Position numbers and translations under genes: made by a program. A DNA stretch of 64,000 bases from Cristatella mucedo (Eukaryota; Bryozoa; Phylactolaemata; Cristatellidae), in contig WPIO01000009.1 of the NCBI GenBank assembly GCA_009760855.2, positions 5,104,501 through 5,168,500 of the forward strand, written 5' to 3'. Shown piece after piece: positions 1 to 13,220 of this stretch. The notes under the pieces were generated by a model. It was not told the DNA's origin and did not search any database. It saw nothing but the letters and a program-made list of their open reading frames with translations. How positions within the stretch are numbered: the first letter of the stretch is position 1; the number at the start of each line of letters is the position of its first letter.

Positions 1-219
1 TATGCGTGCTGACACTGTGCATGCTGCCACTAACCACATTTGCATGCTGACCCTGTGCATATCACCCCTAATCATGTTATTCATTTCGTTTGTTTATCAA
101 GCATGATATTACTCACCATTCAATTGCATTTCCCTTGGCATCAAATGTAAAGCGCCTAGAGAGAGATTGAGTTCTCTGAGGGCGCTTTATCAAGTGCATT
201 ACTATTATTATTATTATTA
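1..219 (+). mobile_element. LINE-A 3' end (L2/CR1-type non-LTR retrotransposon)
   Basis: This is the 3' untranslated end of the LINE-A family, closing with a hairpin (AAAGCGCC paired to GGCGCTTT) and an ATTATTATT run near 205-219. The same sequence closes the LINE-A copies at 38.2-38.45 kb (+) and, reversed, at 8.36, 25.26 and 51.47 kb. The upstream part of the copy lies outside the window. Confidence 0.85.
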
Positions 220-700
220 GCAGATCAGTTGTTCTGTCGCTAAGTAGGAGGAAATTTGCCGACATCCAGGATCGAATATCTGCAAGGCAAGCATTCAGTT
301 TATCAGTTGCTACAGCTGAATCCGACCGTTTAAGAGAGAAATAAAGCATTGAAGTGACAGCCGATTCCGTGGGCTTCAATCACTTTCCAGTGTGGCTCAG
401 TTTAAATGGAGAACAGCATAGGACTATGAACAAACAATTGTGAGAATCGCAAGGTGACTGGCCATCAGTAGATGAGATTTGACTACCAGACGACACACAT
501 TGAACACGACCCGGCAAGCACGATTTGGACCAAGATAGTATCTCGTATGACTGATTCCCTTGATCGTTCAAGGATATCGTTATCAATAGTGTCGAACGCA
601 GCTGACAGATCCAGCAGGGCCAGGGCAGCGACATCTATGTCAGCGTTGATGCGTAGGATTTTGTTGATTACAAGGAGGTGTGTGACGTGGTTTGATTTGA
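220..700 (-). mobile_element. LINE-B reverse transcriptase fragment
   Basis: The minus strand encodes decayed reverse transcriptase pieces: a segment like LKRSDSAVATDKLNACL near 240-340, matching the LINE-B copy at 21.5-21.6 kb, and a [13 protein letters not shown]-like motif near 575-620. Frameshifts and stops make it non-functional. The edge near 700 is uncertain, and diverged LINE sequence may continue to about 1000. Confidence 0.75.
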
Positions 701-2340
701 GTCGGGACTAAAATTCTTATAAAAATTCATTCCTCTCAATTCTTAGCGCTACAAATTTCTCAGGGACAGTCTTTCTGAGGATTATCGAAAACAATGGAAA
801 CTGGGAGATAGTTTACCAGGATTTATCTTAATCTATTCCAGGCTTTTTAAACATTGGTTGACTGATGGCCGATTTGAAATACTTTGGAACAGCCCCACTA
901 TCAAGGAAAGCATGTTAGAAACCAGAGTTGTGGCTGGACGAGGTTTTTCTGCCAGTGACGACTATTGAAGAGGTCGTCTAGGGTCATTATGAGACAAGCT
1001 CTTTATTTATAACCCGTCGGACACGTGATCGGGCATTCGATCGCTCCTGAACCAGATAAAATAAAATTTTGGTCAAGTCTGATCTGATAATTTGAATGCC
1101 TCTAACGAAACTATATAGACTAGATTGCAATTTCCTTTGTGAGAGCCATTAACAACAGCCTCACTGCTGGCTTAGCTTAATGAGTAGTAAATCTTGCTTT
1201 TCACCTTGTGTGTGCTTTTTACTGCTAGATTTATAAAATATCAACCAGAATTGGCTGATTTTAGAGTGCTTAGATATTTATAGGCATATATTCATAATTT
1301 TCAGGTTGTAAAATCCACGGTGAAGTAAAATACTGCAAGCCGCATGCTTACTTCAACGGAAGCCACGAAATTGTAATGCCTCTTTTATCGTATCATAATA
1401 TTTTGACCTGCTATTTCTGAGGCAGTTATTTGCCTATTTAAATGGCGTAATTGGATTTTAAAATTTTAATGGATGCATTTGCTGCAGCATCATTTTGCGG
1501 CACCATCATTATCATTATCATGTAGTCCGAAGCAGGTAATCTCATATGGATTCCCTGGTACTTTTCAGTTTGCAGGAACAATGTCATGTCAATTTGTTGC
1601 GACCTTCGATCCATGATCTTTGAGTGATCTTGGTGATCAATCCTAGCTGGCAGCACATTCAGAAAACCTAAGGATGTATTGCTAAATATGGATGCTTGCA
1701 AATAGGTAAAGATAGGCAGACGGACGAGTTCCAATACATAGGACACGTAATGTCACGTATAATAAGTCGAGGTAACAGCTGGATGGACTAACACATGCAG
1801 GATCGCAAAAAAGAATATGGCTTAGTGCAGCTTAATAATGTCTCATGGATATTTAGTAGTGCAATATTTTGCCGCAAAATGCAGCCGATATACTTAACCT
1901 GAACTGGCATTAATAATGCCGTCATCAACGAGACAGTCACTGGTGCCCAAATTTTCCTTGTCGTGATGTGACCACGGTGAGGACCTGTGGAGATGCATTA
2001 GCATGACGAAAAAAGATCGTGCTGGTGTTTATAACGATAAGCGTCCTTAACTGAAACTAAACAGCTCGGCATACACAATCAAGCTAGAGATTCGACTAGC
2101 CCTGCATTATAAAAAAGGTTAAGTTTTTGATCGAAATGTATATGACGACACGTACAAGCAATGCCGTGATAGCAGAGCAGCCACATTGTAACCTGTGGGA
2201 AACATGTTAGCCTGCATCCAGAAAGTCACGTTACTGAGACGCATATTCTGCACCTGATATGTGTAAGTATTATGGTCGCGTCTGATCACACCTTAACAAT
2301 AACAATTAGTTTAAAGTGATTAGAAAAATGCCGCATCATA
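701..2340. other. Intergenic, no gene recognised
   Basis: This is AT-rich sequence with only short ORFs. The first 300 bases may be diverged LINE. I see no conserved protein, RNA gene or clear repeat in the remainder. Confidence 0.5.
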
Positions 2341-2344
2341 AGCC

Positions 2345-2510
2345 GTAATGGCTCACTAGGTAAGGTGGTTGCTTTTCACAACCTCGGCCCCGAGGTCGTG
2401 GGTTCGAATCTTGTGGTGGGCGATCCTTTATCGCCACTGCAAGCGGTGGTGATAGCCGTCAAGGCTCTTCTGTCGCTATACAAAAAGAGGCTGTTAAATT
2501 AGCTACTATT
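2345..2510 (+). mobile_element. SINE-1 (tRNA-derived SINE)
   Basis: The tRNA-like head has a GGCTCACTAGGT A-box region and a GGTTCGAATC B box. A body with CTGCAAGCGGTGGTGATAGC follows, and the tail is AAAAAGAGGCTGTTAAAT. It is one of the best preserved copies of a family found about ten times here. It is not a functional tRNA gene, because the acceptor stem does not close and the body continues past it. Confidence 0.85.
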
Positions 2511-2745
2511 TTTTTATTGTGCTTCACACCACTGTAGCAATGATAAAAACTTACAGCATTCCTTGTATTGAGTGATTTAATTTAGAGGTCACTTTTGACT
2601 CTAATCCTGTGTGCTAAATGCAATGAAATTAAGACCAACCACTATATGGAATGACGTTACTAATATGTAGCACGTTAATGGTGCATGCCAATAAAAGTGC
2701 AGCAATCCTTCAATTCTCATCTCTTGGTTATTTCTTATCAGTTGG

Positions 2746-4074
<1,329 letters not shown>

Positions 4075-4225
4075 TTGCCCAGGGATTAGGTGCTCGCTCT
4101 TCACGACCAAGATCGTTGGGTTCGAGCCCTGCAGTGTGTGATTCTTTATTGCCCTCTGCAAGCGGTGATGATAGCCATTGAGGCCCTCTTGCCGCCTTAC
4201 AAACGAGGCTGTTGATCCAGCCAAT
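4075..4225 (+). mobile_element. SINE-1, diverged copy
   Basis: Shares with the better copies a GGGTTCGAGCCCTGCAGTG B-box region, a CTGCAAGCGGTGATGATAGCC body and a GAGGCTGTTGA tail. Divergence suggests an older insertion. Confidence 0.75.
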
Positions 4226-4499
4226 CTTTAACTTAAGCCCAGTGCATCTTGCTCGCGACAGCCAATGTCGAATTAACCGAATAAGTCTGCAGGAAATAAC
4301 GTCTCCGGAAGCACCACCACAGACCAGGAGATATTCCGGCCCCGACCACATTTCATGACTCTTCCCGTACCCAGCTGCAGCCTAAATATTGCCTAACTTA
4401 GTTTGGAGTATGTTTTTCGATTCACTTGCTATGAATATCCACAACTAAGGGAATTCTTTTCAAAAGTGTCTTAGTATAAAATCTATCGCTTAACAATGC

Positions 4500-5420
4500 T
4501 AGCAATACCTTCGAATTGGATCCGCCGCCGACTACCGTAAGGCGAACCTTTTCATCGTGTGGCCGCCGCCGCGGGCTAGAGCTATGGGGAGCATAGCACG
4601 AGAGCGACGTGGCCACAGAGCAGCAGCTGGAATGAGGCGAGCGATCGTGGCGGCCGGCCGCGCGTAGCCGCCTGGTGCGCAACACTCGACGCTATGCACC
4701 AGCGGCGCTTGAGCTGCGGGCACTCGCACAGGGCCTCGCCGTCAGGGCGGCGAGTCAGCAGCAGCGGCGCGCGCCGCCAGCGTCCTCGGCTCTCTTTCCT
4801 TGCGGCGGCGGCGGCCAGGCGGTGGCCGGGCACTGCTCGCGAGCGCGGCGCTCTCTGCTGCGCACCCTGCCTGCGCGAAGGGCCTCGCCAAGCCACGCTA
4901 ACGAGAGGAGCAGCGCCGCCCGCCGCTGCTGTCTGCGGCTGTCGGGCAGCTGTACGAGCCGAGCTGTAATTTGGCGTCTGTCGAGAAAATCGCCGAACTG
5001 CCGCACTTGAGGAATTAGGGTCGAACGGAGACGTGCAGCTAACGTTAATTAGCTGCAGCTGATGGCCAGGTCGATCCATCCTCCTCCTCCTCCGGGGAGT
5101 CGCGTCGGCTAGTCGAGTAATCGCTGGTCGGCTTCCTTTGAATCCTTCCAAAGGGCTGTCAGCGGGAGGTTCGACCTTGCAAAAAGTATATTCATTCGGA
5201 CCTTTTCCTCGACGAGGAAAATCCCCGGACTAGGAATAGCTTTTCCTTTCTCGGGTACGAGCCTCGCATTGCCCAGCAGCCGATCTCGGCCATTTCTGAT
5301 TTCGGCAAGAGCGGCAGCACACAGCCGGAAGCAGCTGCACAGACGCCTGCACGATCGGACACATTGCAGCACCGGGCGTGGGCGTGGGACCGGCGAGGAA
5401 CCGTGCTGGCAGTGCTGCGC
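4500..5420. other. GC-rich island, possible promoter or first exon
   Basis: Clearly more GC- and CpG-rich than its surroundings, with long overlapping ORFs in most frames on both strands (for example 4582-5151 on minus), as expected from composition alone. None gives a recognisable domain. A minus-strand frame near 4510-4570 reads KVRLTVVGGGSNSK just before a GTATTG that could be a splice donor, so the island could hold the first exon of a minus-strand gene outside the window. It could equally be a CpG-type promoter region. I cannot choose. Confidence 0.35.
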
Positions 5421-6030
5421 CATCCGCTAGCGCAGCACTGCATCCCCCAATTCCTCAAGCTGCTGTCTCTAAATTTAAATGTCCCATCACCTCGCCGAGA
5501 GAGGTGCTGGGACGTTAAGAACTTCTCGTGCTTCGTAAGAGGCCCTGCACCCGTAGGTTCACAGCTGCTGCAACGTGACTGCTGCGGCTTTGTGCTGACA
5601 TATTCTGACTTTCTCGTTCAGACGCTCGTAAAGAGTCGAACTGTGTTAGAAATAGAAAGCTAGCAATTTTCTCAAGATAAACACCGCGGCAGCTTCTCTG
5701 TAGCAACTGCGGTCCATTGATCCAATAAGATCTTCATTATCGCTCTGCATAAGCTAAGTAGCCAATTCGGGCGGTTCGCGATCCATTCGCGAACATACTG
5801 CTATCGAAATCGGCTGGTGCATACCTCACGCAAACAATATGCAGAGCAGTTCCATAGTATTTCAGTCCAAGAACCTCAAAATTCGGTCAACATTTGGTTT
5901 ACGACGCTGGTGGTTGAAATAACTGTGGTCAGTATAATGCTCGCCTCATTTTTCTGGAGCAGTTTCACCAATGACATTGACAGAGCGACACCCTCTTCTC
6001 TTTTTAGCTCTACTACACATTTGATGAACC
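5421..6030. other. Intergenic, nothing recognised
   Basis: Short ORFs on both strands without a recognisable product. No clear repeat seen. Confidence 0.45.
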
Positions 6031-6034
6031 GTGT

Positions 6035-6205
6035 TGTCACACTAGGTAAGGCGGTTGCTCTTCGTGGCCTCGGTCTCGAGGTCGTGGGCTCAAATCCTGC
6101 TGTGGGAAATCCCGTATCCCAATGCAAGCGGTGGCGAAAGTGATAGCCGTCGAAGCTCTTCTGCCGCTATACAAAAAGAGGCTGTTAAATCAGCTAATAT
6201 TTCTT
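6035..6205 (+). mobile_element. SINE-1
   Basis: Carries the tRNA-like head (CACTAGGTAAGGCGGTTGC), the GGTCGTGGGCTCAAATCC B-box region, the CAAGCGGTGG body and the AAAAAGAGGCTGTTAAAT tail. Confidence 0.85.
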
Positions 6206-7227
6206 TGAGGTGTAGATGTAGCAACCGCTGGCAATCTAATTGCTTGCACAGCTGTGAGGTCGATCCCGATTCAAGTTAGACACGCACGAGCTTACATCCG
6301 CCTTCACGCGGCAGACGAAGGCCACTTCCGCTCCCGCCGCTTGAGCTAAGCGGACGCTCCCTTCTCTGCCGCCATTCGGCCTGGTTGGACCTCTGGTTCT
6401 TGCTCCGTCTGATGTGGCGGAATAATAGAATGCACAGTCATCTCTCGCCACTTCGCGCTTCGACTTTCGTTGCTTCAATCTGCTGTAGTTTTTTCAAATT
6501 TATTCTTAAAAAGTCGATCGAGATAGTGAAGATGATACAGAGATGCTCAGTTGTCTGAGTCAATTATACATCCCCGCGATACAATTGAAATTAAATTACT
6601 CTACATATGGACTGTAGGCTTATATATCGAGCCTCCCCGCAAATACTTCAATGCCAGGTGCAGCCGCTCGACCACTCCTTACGTGTTAGTGAGAACTTTA
6701 TTTCAAAAAATCAAATTTGGTAAAAACTGCGAAGCAGGCGGTGTAGAAAAACTAATAGGTTTCTATAGTACCCGAAGGGAACCAAATATCTCTTCGGGCG
6801 TTGCACAACTGGCCGCATGACAAAAAACAACTAATAGTTTAAAACAAACCAGGCATCATGCTTAGACAATAATGCAAAAGAACACAAGACGAATTCTAGT
6901 GTCGCAAGTTACCTGCACTAGTTAGGCACGTAAACCTGCTTAATCAATGCGCACGTAATCGCATACAAGTAAGCACAGATAGCTCAACGAAAACTTTTCT
7001 GAAACTCAGGGACAGAACAGCCAGTAGCTTCTTTAACTTACAGACAAACCAACTAACGAATCATGCCAAAGCTCGCTGCGGGTATAACAAAGCCATGCGA
7101 CGGTTCGCGAGCTCGTTTCAATCCGTACAGGCGCTGGCTACCAGTCCGGAAGACGGAGCCCCGAACAAGGCGAAGGTCGGACAGAAAGTTTTACACGAAG
7201 TTTCGCTTCACAACAGTTAGCTCATAA
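6206..7227. other. Intergenic, nothing recognised
   Basis: No gene or clear repeat recognised. Only short ORFs in several frames. Confidence 0.45.
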
Positions 7228-7672
7228 AATAAATCATAGCTGATTAAACAGCCTCTTTTTCTATAGCAACAAAAGAACCTTTACGGCTATGTAATGTATC
7301 TCCGTCTGTAACTCTACAAAGTCATAAATACAATGTGTTACGTAGGAGAGTTTTGTATAGCCCACTCACAGCCTGAGCGGCTTTCGCTACGCATTCGGTA
7401 GCCAACAGACTTCGTCTCACGGAACAAAGAGAAAGTGGAAAGCATAGCAGAGTAATGAGAGCAGTTGAGGTAGTGAGTAGCATGGAAGTAGCAGCTCAGG
7501 ACCATTGCAAACGATGAGCCATAGTCGGCAGTAGGAGAGTAGCTGTCGTTGCGTAAGGCTATCACCACCCCTCGCAGTGGCGACAAAGGATCGCCCACCG
7601 CAGGAATCGAACCCACGACCTCGGGACCGAGATCGTGAAAGCAACCGCCTTACCTAATGTGCCATCACGGCT
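7228..7672 (-). mobile_element. SINE-1 split by a LINE-B insertion
   Basis: The SINE-1 tail lies at 7228-7290 and its head and body at 7557-7672, both on minus. The segment between them is a LINE-B 3' end. GGCTAT occurs at 7285-7290 and again at 7557-7562, and is present once in intact SINE-1 copies, so it is the target-site duplication. Confidence 0.85.
7291..7556 (-). mobile_element. LINE-B 3' end, 5'-truncated insertion
   Basis: A 266-base piece matching the 3' end of the LINE-B copy at 22.28-22.56 kb. It covers the end of the ORF and the tail that finishes with AGACGGAGATACATTACAT in the element's own orientation. It sits inside SINE-1 and is flanked by a 6-base GGCTAT duplication, as expected for target-primed reverse transcription. 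Confidence 0.85.
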
Positions 7673-7689
7673 CACCAAAAACATACTTT

Positions 7690-7802
7690 GTTTAGCACAC
7701 TAAGAGAACTTATACTCTATTCAGGCGTTTCACATATGCCTCGGGGCTCGAGCCCACGACCTCGGCCAGGACGAGCACCTTAACCACTGGGCCAAACCAG
7801 CT
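7690..7802 (-). mobile_element. SINE-2 (tRNA-derived SINE)
   Basis: Read on minus, it begins with TGGTTTGGCCCAGTGGTTAAGG, has a GGCTCGAGCCCCGAGG B box, and ends in the tail that resembles the LINE-A 3' hairpin. Confidence 0.85.
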
Positions 7803-8359
7803 TCTTTATTGCGCCAAAATTTGAGTTTTGCACAGCACTTAATGTTAATAAATATTAATTTATATCCAAAAAATGTGCATTTCTGCTTACGATTAACTTG
7901 TTTTGCCGCAAAGGCGATGGGAATCAGCGGTACGACGGATTTTGGCAGTTAATCTTGTAATGAGACTCTTCCTATTGCTATTTCTAAGTAAATTGTCCCA
8001 TACTAACCTACATCTTAATTTCAATAAAGATATGAGATGTGGTTTTTTTCAATAATAGCGTTTTCAGTCAGGTTATTGGGTGGTACGAGTGCGCTACCTC
8101 GAAAATTTATGACGAATGTAAACTTACGCGGTCGCGCTTTTCAGAAACTCTTTTTAATACACTCGGGAATTATTGCATTTCACTGCGCAGACGAGAGCCT
8201 GACAGTGCTGGAGATGTTCTGACTTCTGGTTTTGGGTTTGGGCAACTGTCCATTGGCGCAACTCAAAATGGTAACACATTCGTAAAGCAACCGTGGAGAA
8301 TCCTCTTCCTAGGCTCTTTACGTGTGCTGTAAACGAACCACGACCAAACGGTTAATGGT
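7803..8359. other. Intergenic, nothing recognised
   Basis: AT-rich with short ORFs (61-97 codons) that overlap in different frames and have no recognisable product. Confidence 0.45.
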
Positions 8360-10010
8360 AATAATAATGAACTTGATAAAACACCCTCAGAGAACTCAGT
8401 CTCTTTCTAGGCGCTTTATATTTGCTGCAAAGGGAAACGCGACTGAATGGTGAGTAATATCATGCTTGATAAACAACATAAATAGCATAGTTAGGGGTGA
8501 CATGCACAGGGTCAGCATGCAAGTGTGGTTAGTGGCAGCATGCACGGTGTCAGCACGCATAAGCACATGAAGGACGAATCACAGGGACTACTAAATGCTG
8601 TCCTAAATAAGTGTGTTTTAAGTTCTTTTTAAATGTGGACAAGTCAGGAGATGTTCTGACGCCAGTCGGGAGTGAGTTCCAGGCTTTGGGAGCATACGAA
8701 CTAAATGCACGGTCTCCAAAGGATTTGAGGTTTGTACGAGGTATTGGTAAACGGTTGGATTCCGAAAAGTGGGTGGTACGATGCTTGGCCTGGTGGGGGA
8801 GTAGATCTGAGAGATAGGCTGGAGCCAAAGAATGAAGGGACCTAAAAGTGAGCAACAAAACTTTGAAGTCGATCCGTTGCTTGACAGGGAGCCAGTGCAG
8901 GTCGGCGAGAAGTGGTGTGATGTGGCAACTGCGACGCTGGCGACAGACAAGCCTAGCTGTGGAGTTTTGCACCAGCTGCAATCGCCTGATTGCGCATGCC
9001 GGTAGGCCAGCAAGCAGTGAGTTAAAGAAGTCAAGACGGGATGTCACAAATGCATGGACCAACTTAGACGCGGTATCCTTGTACCCTGGCTAGATTCGTT
9101 TGGCTGGGACCGGACGGCTGTAATGAGGGTCACCGGCTATGCCGGGGTCGGACCTACGGCACGGCCGAATGTGTGCGGTGACGCGAGGTCACCGGGGCTC
9201 TTGGATTGGAGACGTTGGCCAAGTAAGTCGTGGTGTTGGAGCCTCCCGGTCTCGCTGAGTTATGCACCTGGATTCGTGCAGGCGTGCTCCAGCGATGCTG
9301 CCTCGCACGCAAGGGAACGAGTACCCAAGGCCCGAGCGGAGCTAGATAGCTCGCTCGTTGTTGAGACTTGTATATTCCGCGTTCCCCGTGTAGCGTGTTT
9401 TTGAACCCCCCCCCCCGTGTGTTGGCGTCTTTCTGTAGAAGCTCACGACTGTGGTAGTTGTCGACTCAGACTAGCCAAGCAGTTACTCAGCCAGCCGAGT
9501 TTTGGACGGCGTACGCTCGTACTGTTGGATTCGGAGTCGGTACAACGACAGGACTGCGGAAGCCGACTGACCAACTGACACGTTTATTGGAGTTTGCTGC
9601 GTCGTCTTGTGCCCCTATATTGTGCTTTGTTTAGGACCCTCCCCGTAGACTTGTTTAGTTCCCCTGTTGTTGTTGGCGCATGCGTTATTACAAAGAGGTT
9701 TAACCTGACGGCCGCTCGTCTTACCCTAGCTCGGGGGCATGGCGAGCGGCAGCGTGGCGGGGTTTGGTGGCAATTAGCCTCTAACCCCTGGAACTCGGTT
9801 ACATCCTTATCTAAACAAGCCCGAATTTTAGCAACGTTGTGTCTCTGAAAGTAGGCAGACTTTATTGTGGATCTGATGTGGTCGTCTAAAGAGATGTCAC
9901 TTTGGAACACGACACCTAGATTTTGAGCTGAGTCAACAGGAGATATGCTAGCAGAGCCAATTTTGAGCCTCAGCCTTTCCAATCTCTGAATAACACTGGT
10001 AAAATGTGCA
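8360..10010 (-). mobile_element. LINE-A 3' portion, interrupted by an LTR
   Basis: On minus, the C-terminal part of an L2/CR1-type reverse transcriptase ORF is readable at 8550-9062, with [37 protein letters not shown] and FKKNLK motifs. More N-terminal sequence (LKIGSASISPVDSAQNLGVV) continues at 9804-10010. The 3' tail and TTATTATTA run are at 8360-8450. The element is split by a 724-base insertion at 9080-9803 that carries the TCCT duplication, and it is 5'-truncated. Confidence 0.85.
9080..9803. mobile_element. Probable solo LTR of a retrotransposon
   Basis: A 724-base GC-rich segment that begins TGTACC and ends GGTTACA. It has the TG...CA ends of long terminal repeats and is flanked by TCCT at 9076-9079 and 9804-9807. 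Uninterrupted LINE-A copies lack it and have TCC(T/C) once at the same site, so the insertion is certain. It contains no coding sequence or inverted-repeat ends, which suggests a solo LTR left by LTR-LTR recombination, probably of Ty3/Gypsy type given the 4-base duplication. Orientation is not determined, and no second copy is in the window. Confidence 0.7.
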
Positions 10011-10019
10011 ATGTCAACA

Positions 10020-10110
10020 AGCAAAACATGGTTAGGGCGACATGCACAGTACCAACGTGTAAATTTGGTTAGTGGCAGCATGTACAGCGTCAGCACTCAT
10101 AAGTACATAA
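10020..10110 (-). mobile_element. LINE-A 3' UTR scrap
   Basis: Matches the GTTAGGGGTGACATGCACAG region of LINE-A 3' tails but lacks the terminal hairpin. Immediately right, near 10165-10215, is a piece resembling the LINE-B tail (ATCTCCGTCTG). Confidence 0.7.
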
Positions 10111-10219
10111 ATGACAAATCGCTAGGATTCACCAAATGCAGAATTTCTCCAACGGCACATCTAGTCCACGTATGTATGTATGCACGTATCTCCGTCTGTC
10201 ACTTCACAAAGTCATAAAG

Positions 10220-12860
10220 AGGGTCTTAACGATGGATTGTGACATGTCTGGTTCCTAATGCCTTTACTGCAGAAAAATCCAAGTTTTAAGCACTGTTATA
10301 TTTAGCCCGAGTTAGTACGCATCCGTTTCAGTAAGTGGGTTGTGGGAGGAGCTGCTTAGGTGTTCATTGCGTCGTCACGAAAGCAACGTGGCGACTTGTT
10401 TGGCGATGTTGTTGGGCTCGCTGTGCCAAAATACGCCGGCGCGGATCCGTCGATGTTTTGGCGTCTGACGCAAAACCTAAGGATAGATAGTGATTTAGAG
10501 TCACTTCGCAGACTGCTGAAGTGTAATGGACTATAAATATCTATAAATCAACGGAGGAAGGCCGCATAGTATATTTAAATATTTGCACGGCCTTGAGCCC
10601 GGCACTTGCAGAAGTACCGGCGGTAAGTATTCAGCGGCTTTGCAACCCGGTTGTTGCCACTGCACTAAGCGTTGCCGCCGCATGTTCGTTGCTTCCGTAC
10701 TGCTGCTTCTTCATTTGAAGAGCTTTCGCCGCTAAAGCATTTGCGAAGGCTTTCGGTTCCTCCTGTCTCTTCCCGTCTGCTTGCCGGTGAGTGTGTCCAC
10801 ATGTACCAAACCACGTCGGTGCCTATTCTTGTGGTGTCAAGGACAGTCTAGTTTCTGCTGCCCATTCTTGCGACGTTCTCTTCCATTTGCCATCCTGCAG
10901 GAGGGGGCATGGAAATAGGTTAGGAGTGCCCGGGATTTTTTTTTAGACGAGTGGCTAGGTGCTGGCGTTTCACGACCTTGGGTGTGGGTTGGTCCTGCAG
11001 CAGAGGCCAATCCTCATTGCAGCAAGCGGTGCGATAGACTCTAGCGGTGCGATAGACGCTGATACCCTTCTTCTCGAATGAGTCGGTGAATCCGGCTTTC
11101 ACTCGAATTGTACTCTATAGGAGGTCTAGGCGTGTACTTCGTCGCTGTAAGTGCTCGCCCACCCCGGTGTCCACGACTCGTCTAGAGCCCGCACAGCATT
11201 GAGATCCTGTCAGAAGTTCCGGCCCGGGGCTGCCTCGCGGAGCGTTTCCTGTCTTCTCGGATTTCGTCTTCCCCTGCGCGTTCCTTGCCGTATCAGCTGG
11301 GCTTCCTGGTAGCTCGCTTGCTCGCTCGCCGCCGGCTCACGCCTACCAGCATTCCTTCACCTTCGGCTTAACGTTACATGCACACCGCTCTGTTGTCGTG
11401 GGCAGCGGGGCCGCCTCGCACCCTCTTGCTGCTCAGGCCTGCACTGCTTTCTCACTGCTCGGCTAGCAGTTAGGTGGGCGGTTCGTTTCGGCTCCTCCCA
11501 AATGGCAGCTGCTAGTTGCTTCGGCTCGCGATTCGGACCGTCGGCCCACGATGCTGTCAGCGCCCAAACGTGCGGCGGCGGCCGAGACTTAATGTGTGCC
11601 ACAATTTGATGCAGCTCCAAGCTTCGCGCACAAGGCTACGACCTCGGGCAGGAGCTGCGCCTGCTGGGATATGCCGGGTGGAGCTGTCTCTCGAGCGCAG
11701 TCAGCGTGGCTCACTCACCTGGTCCAGGCAATTGACCAGGGCCAAGCCCAGCGGTCATTAGCCCAGACAGCAGTGCGTAGCATACAGCTAGAAGAGTGAG
11801 CTGTCGTGTGGTTGCTTATAGGGTGATTTCATCGGATACTAAGCTACAGGGGAAGCATTTTTTAAGTGAATACTAACAAGCATTCAGGCGTGTTGCGGCT
11901 TCCATTGATTATGCCAAGGGAGCTTGCATTAATAATGGAAAGGCGGAAGGATGAATTGTATGCAAGTAGGCAATGAGACCGAGCTTGTATGAGCGGGCTG
12001 GTATATCTAAAGGATGACACCCATTTGTAGAGACTAGGCAAATAGCTTTGAGAGGCATTCACAGTGCCTGCGTTTACTCGGGATTGGGGTGCGGTTTGTA
12101 GAATGAGCGGCTGCATAGTCAGAGCAGCCCTGGGCCTCAACTCGGCAACTAACGAACTAGACCACAGACCATCGTCGGATGAGGAGTACTGCCCCGTGAT
12201 GCCATGGTAGTTCAGCTTTCAATTCCTGCTCTCCAGCAGCACCGTGCTAGGCCGCCCAGCTGCTGCCACGTGGCAGCCAGCAACCGGTCGGAGTTAAGTG
12301 ATGCTGTCTCGCTGCAGGCGGCTTAGTGACAGCCAAGCAGCCGGTCGGTCAAGCCCACTTCGAGTGGGAAGCGAGTGGGCGTTTTTTGAGCCGGCAGCCT
12401 ACCGGAAGCCAGAGCAGCACGATGAAGTGTGCTGCTCTGTCTCTCTGAGCCTGCAAATATGGTCAAAGAGTTCCGACTGCGAGTCATTGCTTGGTCAAGC
12501 GACTCCAGTTCCTGGCTTGGGCCATGCCCTCTGGAGTCCTTACATCCAATGATGGCACTGGGTGCAAAGATGCCAGTGCGTGAGAACCAGTTGGACTACT
12601 TGGCAAGCCTGTCAATGCTCAAGCACCTCTTGGTCGGTGCGTCGAAATGTTAGCTCCGCTGCACCAGTGCAGGCCAGTTCCGTTTCGTGATCGCTGTGCT
12701 CTTTTGACCCATGCTCCCTGTGGCCAGTGACAGGAGCCGTCTTTCAGTGTTTGCTGCTGTCGATCTGTCCAGCCTATTCGACAGAGTCAACCACTAGCCA
12801 ACTGCTGCACGCCTGTTCATTGGCTAGCCCCGTTGCCTGTTCATTGGCTAGCCCTGGCTC
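10220..12860. other. GC-rich intergenic region upstream of MGAT1
   Basis: Contains an old SINE-1-like copy near 10945-11070 (CTAGGTGCTGGCG..., CAAGCGGTGCGATAG). 11150-11800 and 12150-12700 are GC-rich. ORFs up to 92 codons overlap in conflicting frames and have no recognisable products. The region may hold MGAT1 5' untranslated exons or promoter sequence, but nothing in the sequence proves it. Confidence 0.4.
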
Positions 12861-12879
12861 CTGTGGAAGGAATTCCACC

Positions 12880-13220
<341 letters not shown>

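Noticed and set aside
2345-2510. tRNA genes (B boxes like GGTTCGAATC occur many times)
   Set aside because: The same tRNA-like head is followed by a shared body and tail in about ten copies and the acceptor stem does not close, so these are SINEs.
4582-5151. 189-codon minus-strand ORF
   Set aside because: It lies in a GC-rich block where stop codons are rare in all frames. It has no recognisable domain and overlaps equally long ORFs in other frames.
8550-9062. 170-codon ORF with conserved motifs as a host gene
   Set aside because: It is the C-terminal end of a LINE reverse transcriptase, found again at 37.6-38.2, 36.6-37.0 and 51.7-51.9 kb.
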